Below are positions 25,790-35,544 of a DNA stretch of 64,000 nucleotides, in pieces. Made by a program: the position numbers and the translations under genes. The DNA is taken from NCBI RefSeq assembly GCF_030053775.1, contig NZ_CP125669.1:3095962-3159961 (forward strand). Direction: 5' to 3'. The stretch's first letter is position 1, and each line of letters starts with the position of its first letter. The notes under the pieces were generated by a model. That model worked only from the letters and a program-made list of their open reading frames with translations, had not been told where the DNA came from and did no database searches. Source of the stretch: Acinetobacter corruptisaponis (GTDB lineage Bacteria; Pseudomonadota; Gammaproteobacteria; Pseudomonadales; Moraxellaceae).

Positions 25790-28495
25790 ATGACTACACT
25801 TCATACGGTATCATTTCAAAAAACTGTTTTGGCAAGTTTGATTGGCTTATGTTTAAGTCAGTCCGCTTTTGCATTGCAGGAATTACCTGATGATGATTTG
25901 GGTGAAGCCACAGGTGAGGGGATTGCATTTTTACCTGAAAACTTTTCTATGCGAATGAATGGTGCAGATACTGCGAATGATGGTAGAGGTACCTACGATA
26001 CAGGTTATATTCGTCTAATTCCTATTGGGCCATTGCAAGGAAATAAGCGTACAGGATCGGCTGGCAATTATACTTACACGCCGAACTATACCTATAATAC
26101 AACTGACGGTGAAGTATATGATGGCAATGGACAGGTCATTAAAAAAGCAGATATATTTTTATATGGTTTAAATTTATCTCAGTCAAATACTGATTGGGGG
26201 ACTTATTATAATGCTTCCAATGCAAATATGAGTTTTGGGAGGGCAATCAATACGTGGGGAACTGCAAATAACCCTTGGATTTTTAAAACTGAAACCAAAA
26301 ATGTTCAGCAGTTTTCAGGGAATGGGGCTGCAGGTCAGCCTGTTACATTTTTTAATTTTGAAGCTCCACTCTATGATAATAATGTGGCTGGCTTAACGGC
26401 TGCTGAAAAATCTGCCTATAACCTGCGATTAAGCCTATGGGGTGATGCCTTTATGCGTGATGCCAACACTGCAGAAGGAAAAACAACCGCTAATGCATAC
26501 AATGGTTTAAGTAACCAATTACGTTTTAACATGGTTTGGGATGGTTTTAGTGTTAACGGTTCCAACTTTAAAATGTTCCGTACTCTGGGCGGAGTTACAA
26601 ATCAGCTTGGTTTAAACAAGTCTTATAATAATACTCTGGGTATGGCAGCTCTGGTGCGCTTAAATTCAGGCCCAACAGATGGGCTTGATGCGCGAGGAAA
26701 AGTGACTAGTGTAAGTTCAACTAGTAAATGGCAGTCTTACGATGCAAGTAAAATTGTCTATCAGGCAGATAAACTTTCTGAAACCCAGTTGGCCCAGCTA
26801 AAGGCTGGTAATTTTTCTTCAATTGGTGGAACAAATGCGGTTGTAATTGCTAATGGGTCTGGAACTGCGCCATCAGGTACAGTTCTATGGAATGGGCCTG
26901 TTGTTGCTGGACAGAATGGTACTTTGGCACAGGCGAATCCAGACAGTCCAAGTTATAATCATGTCATCCGTTCCTATGTGCCACTGGGGAATAGTCAGGG
27001 CAATAATATCATTGATGATGCAACCCCTAGATCACGAGTGGTTGATGGTAAAACAGTCTATTATAATTACAATACCTTTTGGGTGGACGGAAAATACACA
27101 GGGATCGCGGGGGAATTTGGAGATGCCATTGGCTATGGGAAGCGTTCAATTTGTGGTTTGGCTGCAGCGGCGCCAGGAACATCAATCGCTGGTGGTAACG
27201 TAGGCCCAGGAACTCAGTGTTTTAATCAGGAAGGCTTTCGTGTCATTAGTGCAGTATCTAGTAATACCAACACTTGGACGCTTCCAGCAAATGCCAGAAA
27301 AAGTGTACTGAGAATTAATGCGACACCAATTGTGGATAAGTCTACGCCAGCATTGGGGGGGATGGCTCCAAGTTTTGATGATCAAGACAAAGGATTATTT
27401 CTTTACAGTTTAAATGCGAACTTGGTGATTGGTTCACTTTATCAGCCATTGATTTTTGACGCAAAGGGTGGAAACTTTAGTGTAGAGGTGACACGTGTGC
27501 CAAACGATCCAAATGTGTATAGTAAAATTTATACACGTTATGGTTTCGATGCTAATACTAAAGAGGCAAATGGTTCAACTCTAACCTATACAGGTTCAAC
27601 TTGTAATGTTTACCAGTGTGGTACATCCACTGTTACAGGCTATCAGGGTTCAACAGCAACGCATAGTAGTATTACCATTGGTTCAACTGAATACGATGCA
27701 ACGAACAACTTGCTCAGTGCTTATAAAGGAATTGAGGCTTATGGTATTTCCTTTGGTTCTTTAGAGTCAAACCCTGATTATGGTCAAAACTTAACCAGTA
27801 CGGGGCAGCGTGATTATGTACAAACATTTAATACAACAAGAACAATCAAGGATGCAACAAGGTCATATATGATGCGTGTAGATGACAGTAATGCCTTGGG
27901 TGTAGGTTGTGGTACTTTGGGATTGTCCAAATGTTATAACTGGTTATCACAATCATCTACAAGTAAAAGCTGGAATGGGCAGGCAGATATTTTAACGTCT
28001 ATAATAGTTGGTGCAACAACGTATAATCTTAGTTGTTCTCCAGGGAAAAACAATACAGTGCTCGGGATTTGTACCCCTAGTACCAATAATGCAAACACTC
28101 CTGCATTTTATCAATATAGAAGTAGTGCTACAGGTACGAACTGTAGTAACGGTAGTGGTGGGGCTACTAATAACTGTAGTGGTAATAATTATGATGTCGC
28201 ATATTATATCAATCCCAATTACAGCACTTCGTCTTGGACAAATCCATGGGCCAAAACAAACAATACAGTACGTACTCAGAATACCAATTATCAGATTTTG
28301 GGCCAGCAAACAGGTTGTTTAAATAACTGTGGTGTAAATGATTATAATACAAATGGCACATTAAAAAATTCAATTCCAACGACCTTTCCAACTGATCTAA
28401 CCTCAGCTAGAACCCTTTCCAATAATATGGGGTCGGCTGTAATTGATGGTTTGCTTATTCAGCATATGAAATTGACCACCACAGGTTTAAACTAA
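25790..28495 (+). CDS. Secreted fil-cluster-like protein, 901 residues
   Basis: Sec signal peptide with cleavage expected at AFA|LQ (about residue 28), then the motif LQELPDDDLGEATGEG that recurs in four other proteins of the cluster. The mature part is rich in N, T, S, G and Y, with repeated YDxxN-like and aromatic-turn patterns suggesting an extracellular beta-rich surface protein; a few cysteines sit in a C-terminal N/G-rich part. First of four tightly packed genes (gaps of 9-23 bases). I recall a similar set as the fil (putative fimbrial/pilus) genes of Acinetobacter, with DUF6160-type N-termini; that identity is from memory. Confidence 0.75.
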   Translation: MTTLHTVSFQKTVLASLIGLCLSQSAFALQELPDDDLGEATGEGIAFLPENFSMRMNGADTANDGRGTYDTGYIRLIPIGPLQGNKRTGSAGNYTYTPNYTYNTTDGEVYDGNGQVIKKADIFLYGLNLSQSNTDWGTYYNASNANMSFGRAINTWGTANNPWIFKTETKNVQQFSGNGAAGQPVTFFNFEAPLYDNNVAGLTAAEKSAYNLRLSLWGDAFMRDANTAEGKTTANAYNGLSNQLRFNMVWDGFSVNGSNFKMFRTLGGVTNQLGLNKSYNNTLGMAALVRLNSGPTDGLDARGKVTSVSSTSKWQSYDASKIVYQADKLSETQLAQLKAGNFSSIGGTNAVVIANGSGTAPSGTVLWNGPVVAGQNGTLAQANPDSPSYNHVIRSYVPLGNSQGNNIIDDATPRSRVVDGKTVYYNYNTFWVDGKYTGIAGEFGDAIGYGKRSICGLAAAAPGTSIAGGNVGPGTQCFNQEGFRVISAVSSNTNTWTLPANARKSVLRINATPIVDKSTPALGGMAPSFDDQDKGLFLYSLNANLVIGSLYQPLIFDAKGGNFSVEVTRVPNDPNVYSKIYTRYGFDANTKEANGSTLTYTGSTCNVYQCGTSTVTGYQGSTATHSSITIGSTEYDATNNLLSAYKGIEAYGISFGSLESNPDYGQNLTSTGQRDYVQTFNTTRTIKDATRSYMMRVDDSNALGVGCGTLGLSKCYNWLSQSSTSKSWNGQADILTSIIVGATTYNLSCSPGKNNTVLGICTPSTNNANTPAFYQYRSSATGTNCSNGSGGATNNCSGNNYDVAYYINPNYSTSSWTNPWAKTNNTVRTQNTNYQILGQQTGCLNNCGVNDYNTNGTLKNSIPTTFPTDLTSARTLSNNMGSAVIDGLLIQHMKLTTTGLN

Positions 28496-28507
28496 GGAGC
28501 GAATGTG

Positions 28508-29293
28508 ATGAAAAAATATCAACCGCTATTTGCTCTATGTGTTGCATTGACGACAACGTCCAGTTTTGCTGAGCTTAATGGCTTAACCGATACTGAGTTG
28601 CAAACCATGGTGGGTCAAGCGGGTGCAGACTTAAATATTGCACTGAACCTGAATCAAACCCCTGTAACTGGTATAGTAAGCAATACCTTGCTTGCTATGT
28701 ACGACCCCGCACGTACTCCCCAATTTGACACCTCGCTCTGTTTATCGAATAAATTAGAATTTTGTCGTTTAGCGATTGCACTGAATAATCGTTCAGTTGA
28801 TACAAGTGTTGTTGGAGGGGTAACAGTCTATACCTCACGTGGTGATAATGCGGGTAAAAAGCAATGGATTACTTTCAAAGGTATACAGGGAACCATTAAT
28901 ATTCCTAAACTTGGGATAGATGGTGAGGATGTAACATTTACTAAAGTCGGTGGAGGTCTATTGACCAAACCAGCACTCAAGTTTAGTTTTGACCCTAAAA
29001 TCCCGATTGAAATCCGTAATCTGGGCTTCCAGTCACTTGCAATTGAAAATGATGGCACTGCAAATCTTGATGCCAGTTCAGACCCTGCGGTATCAAATAC
29101 TTCTGACCGAGGTTATTTAAATAATACTAAGTATACAAATAGCGATGGTGCATTTGATGCCAATAATCCAAACTATAGTTCTCAGGTGGGACGTGAAAAG
29201 GGTTTTTTAGGTGTGAATATGAACGCCAATTTATCTTTAACAGGTACAATTAAAATGTTTAGTTGTGCAGGTGGTACGCATCCGCGTTGTTAA
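28508..29293 (+). CDS. Secreted fil-cluster-like protein, 261 residues
   Basis: The ATG at 28508 lies eight bases after AGGAG; a GTG at 28505 is an alternative. Signal peptide ending SSFA (about residue 21), then LNGLTDTELQTMVGQAG, the cluster's shared motif. The mature domain is about 235 residues, with a C-terminal pair of cysteines (CAGGTHPRC). Acidic, beta-rich, no membrane segment after the signal. Probably periplasmic or outer surface. Function not known. Confidence 0.72.
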   Translation: MKKYQPLFALCVALTTTSSFAELNGLTDTELQTMVGQAGADLNIALNLNQTPVTGIVSNTLLAMYDPARTPQFDTSLCLSNKLEFCRLAIALNNRSVDTSVVGGVTVYTSRGDNAGKKQWITFKGIQGTINIPKLGIDGEDVTFTKVGGGLLTKPALKFSFDPKIPIEIRNLGFQSLAIENDGTANLDASSDPAVSNTSDRGYLNNTKYTNSDGAFDANNPNYSSQVGREKGFLGVNMNANLSLTGTIKMFSCAGGTHPRC

Positions 29294-29316
29294 AACAAAA
29301 ATAAGGGAACTTAAAA

Positions 29317-31797
29317 ATGAAAAGGAAGTCTGTAAATACTCGATATTTTGTTTTAACAGCTTTGGCAAGTGGTATTTTACTTTCACAAAGTGTCTATGCT
29401 TTGCAAGAGCTACAGGACAATGCCTTAAGTCAAGTCAATGGCCAGGATGGTTTATATATACAGACTGAATATAAACAAATGGATTTTGATCAGTTGTATT
29501 GGCAAGATAAAGCGGGAACACCTACAGCAGGCATAAATGAACCAGATTTAAGGGCAACAGCGAATGGAGTGCAAATTCGTAAAAATACGACATATAAAGA
29601 TGGAAACTATAAATTAGGCACAAATTATAAAATTCAAACAGGAACCACGGGCTCAACTGTAGGATTAGATTTTGAAATAGAAACTATGCCGTCTACTATT
29701 TCAGTAAAGGGCTTCAAGGTCTGTAATGAAACTGCGGGTACATGTGATCCACTCATTGGTAATGTTGCAATCCAGACAGATTCACCACAATATATTCATT
29801 TTCAGACTAAAAATGGTTTATTTGACCCAAACTCTCAATCAGATCTACGTTTAAGTTTACAGAATTTAAATATGTATATCGGTTTGAGTAATAATGTAAC
29901 CAACTATTATAACCAACTTATTTTAAAAAACTTTAATTTCAATTTTTTGGGAAAGGGGGTCATGTATGTTGACCCAACCAAAGGGCTGATGTTGCAAACT
30001 AATAGTGTCAAGGATGTAAATGGTGTTGATGTTTCACCTGCAAGCTTGAATCAGACTCCAAATGATACGCATGGTTACATTGATTTTACTCGTGTACCCA
30101 TTCCAAATATAAATGCAAGCCAAAGTGCCAATGCAACCTATAAAGATACAGATGGTATTGCTACCAGTTCAGGTTTAAATATTGAGCTGATGACTAAAAA
30201 ATCAGCTTATGTTGACCCAACTAACCCAGTCTATACGTTGGCTACTGATACAAGCACTTCAGACAATGCTGCCAAAGGACTTATTCGAGTGGGCGCAAGT
30301 GGTCGTATGGTCAACAGCTATTTACAAATTCGTGGTGTAGATACCAAGAACCAGAATCAGGCTAAAAATATTTTAGGCTATGCCACCAATACTGATAATG
30401 GTGATCCAAGTACAACAACCAATACCAATGGTACAGGTACAGTTTTGGGGTCTACAGGTATAGGCGTGCGTTTGCATGGTGAATTTACCAATGATGGGGA
30501 TGGAATGCTTGGGGCACAACTTGGAACAACAGGTGACCCGACCACCCTGGAGATTGGGGGGGCTGGTGCAAATACCTTTGGTTTTGAATTTAGTAGGCTG
30601 AGCCCACTTATGTCAAACTCACTACAACGTGCCTATTTTGATAGTGGTGATGTTTACTTGGGACTAGCCAGTACCCGACATTTACTTTTACCAGAAAACA
30701 CTGTATTGAATAATGCTCGTTTAGGTGGAGCTAGTGGTACTTTAACCACAGCTGCGGACTATAAGCAGCAAATTGCCGATACCATCACACCTAACAGTTT
30801 GGTGGTTGCCATTCGTGGTAGTGATTTCCAGACAGTTTCAAAACGTGGTCGGTTTACCTCAAGTGCTGGGGTTTCACTAACAAATGCTATTGGTAAGGAT
30901 GATGGAAAAACCAATAGCTGGGGTTTAGGTCTGCCTTTCTATAATCTGAACAGTAATATTGCAGTTTATTCAACTAAATATACGGGTGAAGTCTTTGGTT
31001 TAAATAATACGACCAATGCTGTGACTAAGGCAAATGTAACCAATACGGATCGTTTGGGGCTGGCAATTGGTTTAAGTGTGCAGGGTCGCAATGATGATGG
31101 AACCAAAACCACCTCGATTATGGTGGTGGATGCCAGTCGGAACTATTATATTGGTCTACGTAATATTGATATGCTATTACGTGGTTATGGCAGTATGGGC
31201 TTTGAGAATGGCAACGTCAATGTTACGCTTAAAGACTTGCTTATGGTTATGGCAGCTGAAATTGCAGGTGGTTATTTACCAAGCTATAAAGATCCTACTA
31301 AGACAGGAACGGATCTGAATGTCTTGAGCAATATTAATAACCCCTTTAATGCCAAAGATGATGTTTTATTTGGATTAAAACTCAAAATGTTGGGTGATAT
31401 GAACTTTAGTTTGGTTCCGAATAATGAAATTACTGCGAATAATAACGCAGTTTTATCTATAGTTGGACGTTACCTGCTAAAAGAAGGAGCAATTCAACTG
31501 AGTGATCCTGTTGATGAATCTATGATAGGTTTAGATAATATTTCGGGCCTCATTCAGTTTAATAACGCGATTGCGATACAAAAAGATACTGTAAGCTTTA
31601 ACTATGGTTTTACTATTAATCCAGATCGTGAAGCGGAAAATGTACTACGGGTTAGAGACTTGAATTTGTATCCAAAATTAACGGAGACTGCAACTGCAAC
31701 AACAGGACAGCGTTTGGGTGAAATGGTAATGACAGGAGGACGTATTAATGCCAATATGGCAATTACTCCTCGTAATGGTGCGTTCCAGCTCAAATAA
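29317..31797 (+). CDS. Secreted fil-cluster-like protein, 826 residues
   Basis: Signal peptide ending SVYA (about residue 28), then LQELQDNALSQVNGQDGLYIQTEYKQMDFDQLYW, the fullest version of the shared motif including the later DFxQL element also present in the 35545 gene. The mature part is N/T/G/D-rich and beta-predicted, containing several GLxIGLS/VYLGLAST-like strands and only two cysteines near residue 145. Ribosome site AAGGGA. It lies 23 bases after the previous gene. An outer-membrane or surface assembly role is inferred from company only. Confidence 0.75.
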   Translation: MKRKSVNTRYFVLTALASGILLSQSVYALQELQDNALSQVNGQDGLYIQTEYKQMDFDQLYWQDKAGTPTAGINEPDLRATANGVQIRKNTTYKDGNYKLGTNYKIQTGTTGSTVGLDFEIETMPSTISVKGFKVCNETAGTCDPLIGNVAIQTDSPQYIHFQTKNGLFDPNSQSDLRLSLQNLNMYIGLSNNVTNYYNQLILKNFNFNFLGKGVMYVDPTKGLMLQTNSVKDVNGVDVSPASLNQTPNDTHGYIDFTRVPIPNINASQSANATYKDTDGIATSSGLNIELMTKKSAYVDPTNPVYTLATDTSTSDNAAKGLIRVGASGRMVNSYLQIRGVDTKNQNQAKNILGYATNTDNGDPSTTTNTNGTGTVLGSTGIGVRLHGEFTNDGDGMLGAQLGTTGDPTTLEIGGAGANTFGFEFSRLSPLMSNSLQRAYFDSGDVYLGLASTRHLLLPENTVLNNARLGGASGTLTTAADYKQQIADTITPNSLVVAIRGSDFQTVSKRGRFTSSAGVSLTNAIGKDDGKTNSWGLGLPFYNLNSNIAVYSTKYTGEVFGLNNTTNAVTKANVTNTDRLGLAIGLSVQGRNDDGTKTTSIMVVDASRNYYIGLRNIDMLLRGYGSMGFENGNVNVTLKDLLMVMAAEIAGGYLPSYKDPTKTGTDLNVLSNINNPFNAKDDVLFGLKLKMLGDMNFSLVPNNEITANNNAVLSIVGRYLLKEGAIQLSDPVDESMIGLDNISGLIQFNNAIAIQKDTVSFNYGFTINPDREAENVLRVRDLNLYPKLTETATATTGQRLGEMVMTGGRINANMAITPRNGAFQLK

Positions 31798-31816
31798 AAT
31801 ATAAAGGATGATCATA

Positions 31817-33802
31817 ATGAAAAAATACGGAATATTAAGTACTTTGACCCTGAGTATTTTAGCGGTGCAGAGCTTTGCAGCCTCCAACCTGCATAGTCTG
31901 GATGATGATCAAATGCGACAGGCAACTGGGCAGGCATTACTATATATGGGAACAACACTTGGTACAGATATTGACCCTGACTATAAAAATAAATATGGCG
32001 GTGGAACAAGTGACTTTAACTTCTATAAAATGGGGTTACAGGCCGATCTGGAAATTAATGCCAATATTAAAAAACTACAACTTGGTTGTGGTGGAGTCAA
32101 TGGTGCAGGGGGCTGTGACATTGATATTGAAAATCTCGCCCTTTCTGGTGTACCTACTCAGGTAAAAAGTGATGGGACGCCAGTGTGGAATTATACTGGT
32201 GCAACTGATAGTTCAGGTGCATTAATAAATGAACGAGCGTCCAGTGATGCTATCTTGCGTAATCCCTTTATCGAATTTGCTATTAAAAATCCGAATGATC
32301 TAGCAACTCGTGAAATGGCGGGGGTACGTTTAAGTGCGGAAGGTATTAAAGGTTATATGACCGCAGGGACGTATAACGATACAGCAACCTCTACCCTGAA
32401 TCAGGGCGGGATTAATACCTTTAGTGGTTATATTATTGTTGACCAGACTGCTGCAAGTGCCAAAACACAGGCTGCAAAGTTTGGTTTAACTGAGGATCAG
32501 AAGATCTATGTACCAGTCTATGCCGCATTGGATTGGTCTTTTATTGCATCACTTCAAGCAAGACGAACTGCATATACAGATGTCAGTGCAATGGGTTCAT
32601 CAAAACCTAGTGATAAAGGTGTAAGTGCCTCCACTTTAACATCGGATACCTGGGGTATTAATATTGCATCCTTGGCAGTTAATTTCCAATTTCCACAAAC
32701 TGTGGTAACAGGCAATCGTATGTCACAGCTAAATTTAAAAGTGGATAATGTACCAATTAATCCAATTGTGGTTTCAGCAAAGGACGGACCAATTTATGTG
32801 GCTATGGATCAGTCCATTGTTACAGGGGGGCTGGCAAGCATAATTGGGTTAAATGAGGTAAAAAATGCGACCTTTTTTATGGGGTTGGCAGATACCTATT
32901 CATGGACTGTTGTGGACCCAACAGCAACAAGAGCTGATGGCACTAAACCTTATGATGATTTAACAACTGCACAAAAGGCAGATAACTTAACCCTTGCTAG
33001 GGATTTATATAATAACAACGCAACCATTAAAGCAGCAGCGAATAGTTTAGCGAATGGTGGGACCCCTACAGATATAATGAAACAGACAGCTGCCAATAAT
33101 TATATGGGATGTATGAAAGGTGGAGCTATGGCAACTGGCTCATGTACCACTATTGACAATTTGTATGCCAACGTTGCAGTACAGCAAAACTTTACCCGTA
33201 TGCATAACTTACCAATTGCCAAAGCAGTAAAAGATGCAAGCGGTAAAATAACAGGTTATGATTTTAACAAAGGCTTTTATTTATCACTACAAAACCAGAA
33301 ATTACGTTGGCCTGGCAGTAATAGTGATGATATTGCCCAGCCTGGTTGGTGGATGTCATTTTCTGAACCTTTAAACTTTGGTAAACTGGAAGTTCAGAAA
33401 GAAATTCCAATGAGTGATGTATTGCCACAGGTCGCGACCTTTATTACAAACTTCTTCTCGATTCAGGATCAAGATGCTAGTGGGAATCCATTATATGCTG
33501 TGAGTACAGGTAGTGGTATTACCAAGACCGCATCTGATGGCTCAGGCGATAGTATTTCAATGGATTATAAGTCAACGACAACCAATCCAAATGCAGCTAA
33601 TGTTGTGGGTGCAGTTCCTAAAAATCAGGTGTTATTGGGAAATTCAGGGGCACAAAAAGCAGCGCAGGGTTTACCATTGTATGTACCATTGGGTAGTATT
33701 GATATCAAAGGTGTACCTGCTGTGATGCAACTTTCTGATTTGCCTTTGTCAAACTATCAGGCAGTTGTACCCAACTGTTATGGTGGATTAAAGTTCTGCT
33801 AA
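31817..33802 (+). CDS. Secreted fil-cluster-like protein, 661 residues
   Basis: Start MKKYGILSTLTLSILAVQSF at 31817, with AAGGATG before it (an ATG nine bases earlier is less likely). Signal peptide ending SFA (about residue 21), then NLHSLDDDQMRQATGQALLYMG, the shared motif in a diverged form. The mature region is beta-rich, with two early cysteines in QLGCGGVNGAGGCD, a further pair in the middle (MGCMKGG, GSCTT) and a terminal pair (NCYGGLKFC). Last gene of the four-gene operon, ending in a strong terminator. Confidence 0.74.
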   Translation: MKKYGILSTLTLSILAVQSFAASNLHSLDDDQMRQATGQALLYMGTTLGTDIDPDYKNKYGGGTSDFNFYKMGLQADLEINANIKKLQLGCGGVNGAGGCDIDIENLALSGVPTQVKSDGTPVWNYTGATDSSGALINERASSDAILRNPFIEFAIKNPNDLATREMAGVRLSAEGIKGYMTAGTYNDTATSTLNQGGINTFSGYIIVDQTAASAKTQAAKFGLTEDQKIYVPVYAALDWSFIASLQARRTAYTDVSAMGSSKPSDKGVSASTLTSDTWGINIASLAVNFQFPQTVVTGNRMSQLNLKVDNVPINPIVVSAKDGPIYVAMDQSIVTGGLASIIGLNEVKNATFFMGLADTYSWTVVDPTATRADGTKPYDDLTTAQKADNLTLARDLYNNNATIKAAANSLANGGTPTDIMKQTAANNYMGCMKGGAMATGSCTTIDNLYANVAVQQNFTRMHNLPIAKAVKDASGKITGYDFNKGFYLSLQNQKLRWPGSNSDDIAQPGWWMSFSEPLNFGKLEVQKEIPMSDVLPQVATFITNFFSIQDQDASGNPLYAVSTGSGITKTASDGSGDSISMDYKSTTTNPNAANVVGAVPKNQVLLGNSGAQKAAQGLPLYVPLGSIDIKGVPAVMQLSDLPLSNYQAVVPNCYGGLKFC

Positions 33803-33814
33803 TTTGAAATTATT

Positions 33815-33841
33815 TAAAAAGCGACTTCGGTCGCTTTTTAA
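33815..33841 (+). terminator. UUCG-loop terminator of the fil-like operon
   Basis: AAAAAGCGAC, TTCG, GTCGCTTTTT: a perfect 10-bp stem closed by a stable UUCG tetraloop. Its core sequence is repeated after the gene ending at 36591. Confidence 0.92.
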
Positions 33842-33970
33842 TTTTTAGGGTAGCTTTCAGCCAATAAATTAAAAAATCGTAGTAAAAAGCCAGTTTTTAC
33901 AAAAAAATGAATTAAAACTTAAAAATAACCATTAAACTTAATAAAAATTCAGTGATGTAAGGATATTTCA

Positions 33971-35404
33971 GTGAGTAAACAAATAACCTCCCAAGCCATG
34001 ATTGTTTCGGTTATGTTAGCCCTTGGTGGTTGTGGTGGTGGAGGCAGTGGTTCTTCGACACCTACGCCGACTCCAACACCTACGCCGACTCCAACACCTA
34101 CGCCAACTCCAACACCTACGCCGACTCCAACACCTACGCCGACTCCAACACCTACCCCAACTCCGACGCAAAGTGCTCCCTGTCAGGTGAGTCTTGAACA
34201 ATGGAAACAGTTGGCAATGGATGACAGTATTGAACAGACCAATAGTAAACTTAATTGTAACGGTTTCTTTTCTTCAGCAAATACTGATATAAGTTCACAA
34301 ACAGAAACATATTTATGGGGCAATAATTTAGATGAACCTACAATTCTTGTACAAACCAATCAAGGAAAGTTGGTCTATAAGATGTATTTCCCATTAAAAA
34401 CAGATACTTCAAGTTGTATGCCTGAAAAGAAATTTATAGATCAACTGAATTTTGAACAAACTTTGGATGATATTGAGAAACAATCAAGTTGCCGTGGAAT
34501 TTATCAATATAGTATTGTTACAAAAGATCGTTCAATTTCATCTTATTTATGGCAAGATAAAAATAGCCAAGACACCTTAACAATCATATTTGATCAAGAT
34601 AATAATAAACTTCTTGAAAAATATTATAATAAAGCAGCACCAACCATAAATACCTGTATACCTTTACATACAAATTGGGAAAGTATCACTGTAAATGATG
34701 CCTATGAGGATGTTAAGACTAAAATGGGTTGTGATGGAATATTGACTTCAACACAAGATTATAATGGGATTTCTAATACAATAAGAGAATGGGGGCAACA
34801 AGATAACAGTACCCTGAATCATGCCACATTAGCATTCCGTAATAATTTACTTGTATCAAAAACACTGGTTTTTAAAGATGCTTTATCTGCCTGTATCCCT
34901 ACTTTTGAACAACTGCAAGAATTAAAATTTGACAGTTCTTATGAGGAAGCTCAGTCTACAATGAAATGTAGTGGTGTTCTACAAATGTTGTACAATGCGA
35001 GTGAAAAAGAAGATCAAGAACAATCTTTGTATACATGGAAAGATTTCTTTTCAAAAGATGTGAATGATACGGAGGATATACCACTTGGAGCTGTTACACA
35101 TCAATTGCTTTTTGTGGGAGGAAAACTTAAAACTAAATCTTATGTGAATAATGTACAACCTTATTCAAATTGTATGCCAACTAAGGTGAGGTTTGACCAA
35201 ATTAATTTAAGAGAAGACTGGAATATTGATAAAAATGTAAATGCGATGGGCTGTCCTGCAGTGCTAAGCTCTGTTTCTCAAAGCGCTACAGGTAGCCAAA
35301 AGCAATATTCTTGGGGGGCAACAGCATCAACTTATGCCTATGTAACTGTAGATAGTGATGGAAAAATTGTACAAAAATATATTAGCTTTACGCCATCTAA
35401 ATAA
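33971..35404 (+). CDS. Lipoprotein with Thr-Pro stalk and five tandem repeats
   Basis: 477 residues, GTG start after AAGGA. Signal peptide with lipobox LGGC (Cys21), a Gly/Ser patch, then 18 Thr-Pro dipeptides (about residues 30-65) forming a stiff stalk. The rest is five repeats of about 75-90 residues, each beginning near a Cys (C-M/I-P), with a second Cys about 25 residues later followed by G or A, then a Y-x-W or E-W strand and a final KL(x)xKxY strand. The two-Cys helix-hairpin plus YxW beta pattern recalls beta-lactamase-inhibitor-protein (BLIP)-like and SmpA-like modules. A surface-displayed binding protein is inferred. Separately transcribed between the operon terminator and the last fil-like gene. 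Confidence 0.8.
   Translation: MSKQITSQAMIVSVMLALGGCGGGGSGSSTPTPTPTPTPTPTPTPTPTPTPTPTPTPTPTPTPTPTQSAPCQVSLEQWKQLAMDDSIEQTNSKLNCNGFFSSANTDISSQTETYLWGNNLDEPTILVQTNQGKLVYKMYFPLKTDTSSCMPEKKFIDQLNFEQTLDDIEKQSSCRGIYQYSIVTKDRSISSYLWQDKNSQDTLTIIFDQDNNKLLEKYYNKAAPTINTCIPLHTNWESITVNDAYEDVKTKMGCDGILTSTQDYNGISNTIREWGQQDNSTLNHATLAFRNNLLVSKTLVFKDALSACIPTFEQLQELKFDSSYEEAQSTMKCSGVLQMLYNASEKEDQEQSLYTWKDFFSKDVNDTEDIPLGAVTHQLLFVGGKLKTKSYVNNVQPYSNCMPTKVRFDQINLREDWNIDKNVNAMGCPAVLSSVSQSATGSQKQYSWGATASTYAYVTVDSDGKIVQKYISFTPSK
34058..34165 (+). repeat. Six 18-bp tandem repeats encoding (Thr-Pro)9 twice over
   Basis: Unit ACACCTACGCCGACTCCA, six copies, with single changes in copies 3 and 6. In-frame (multiple of 3), so slippage would change the length of the Thr-Pro stalk without a frameshift. 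Confidence 0.92.
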
Positions 35405-35544
35405 GTGTTTCTCCCAGTTATTTGGACTTTAAATAACTGGGATTAACGAGATTTAATGACGCATGATCGCTTTTATTTTGTGATTTTCCTAAATTATGTT
35501 AACCTAGCGTACATATTTTAAACATTTGTCTATGGATTCGGGCA

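Noticed and set aside
34058..34165. Tandem repeats considered as a CRISPR array
   Set aside because: Units are 18 bp with no spacers and lie in frame inside a lipoprotein gene.
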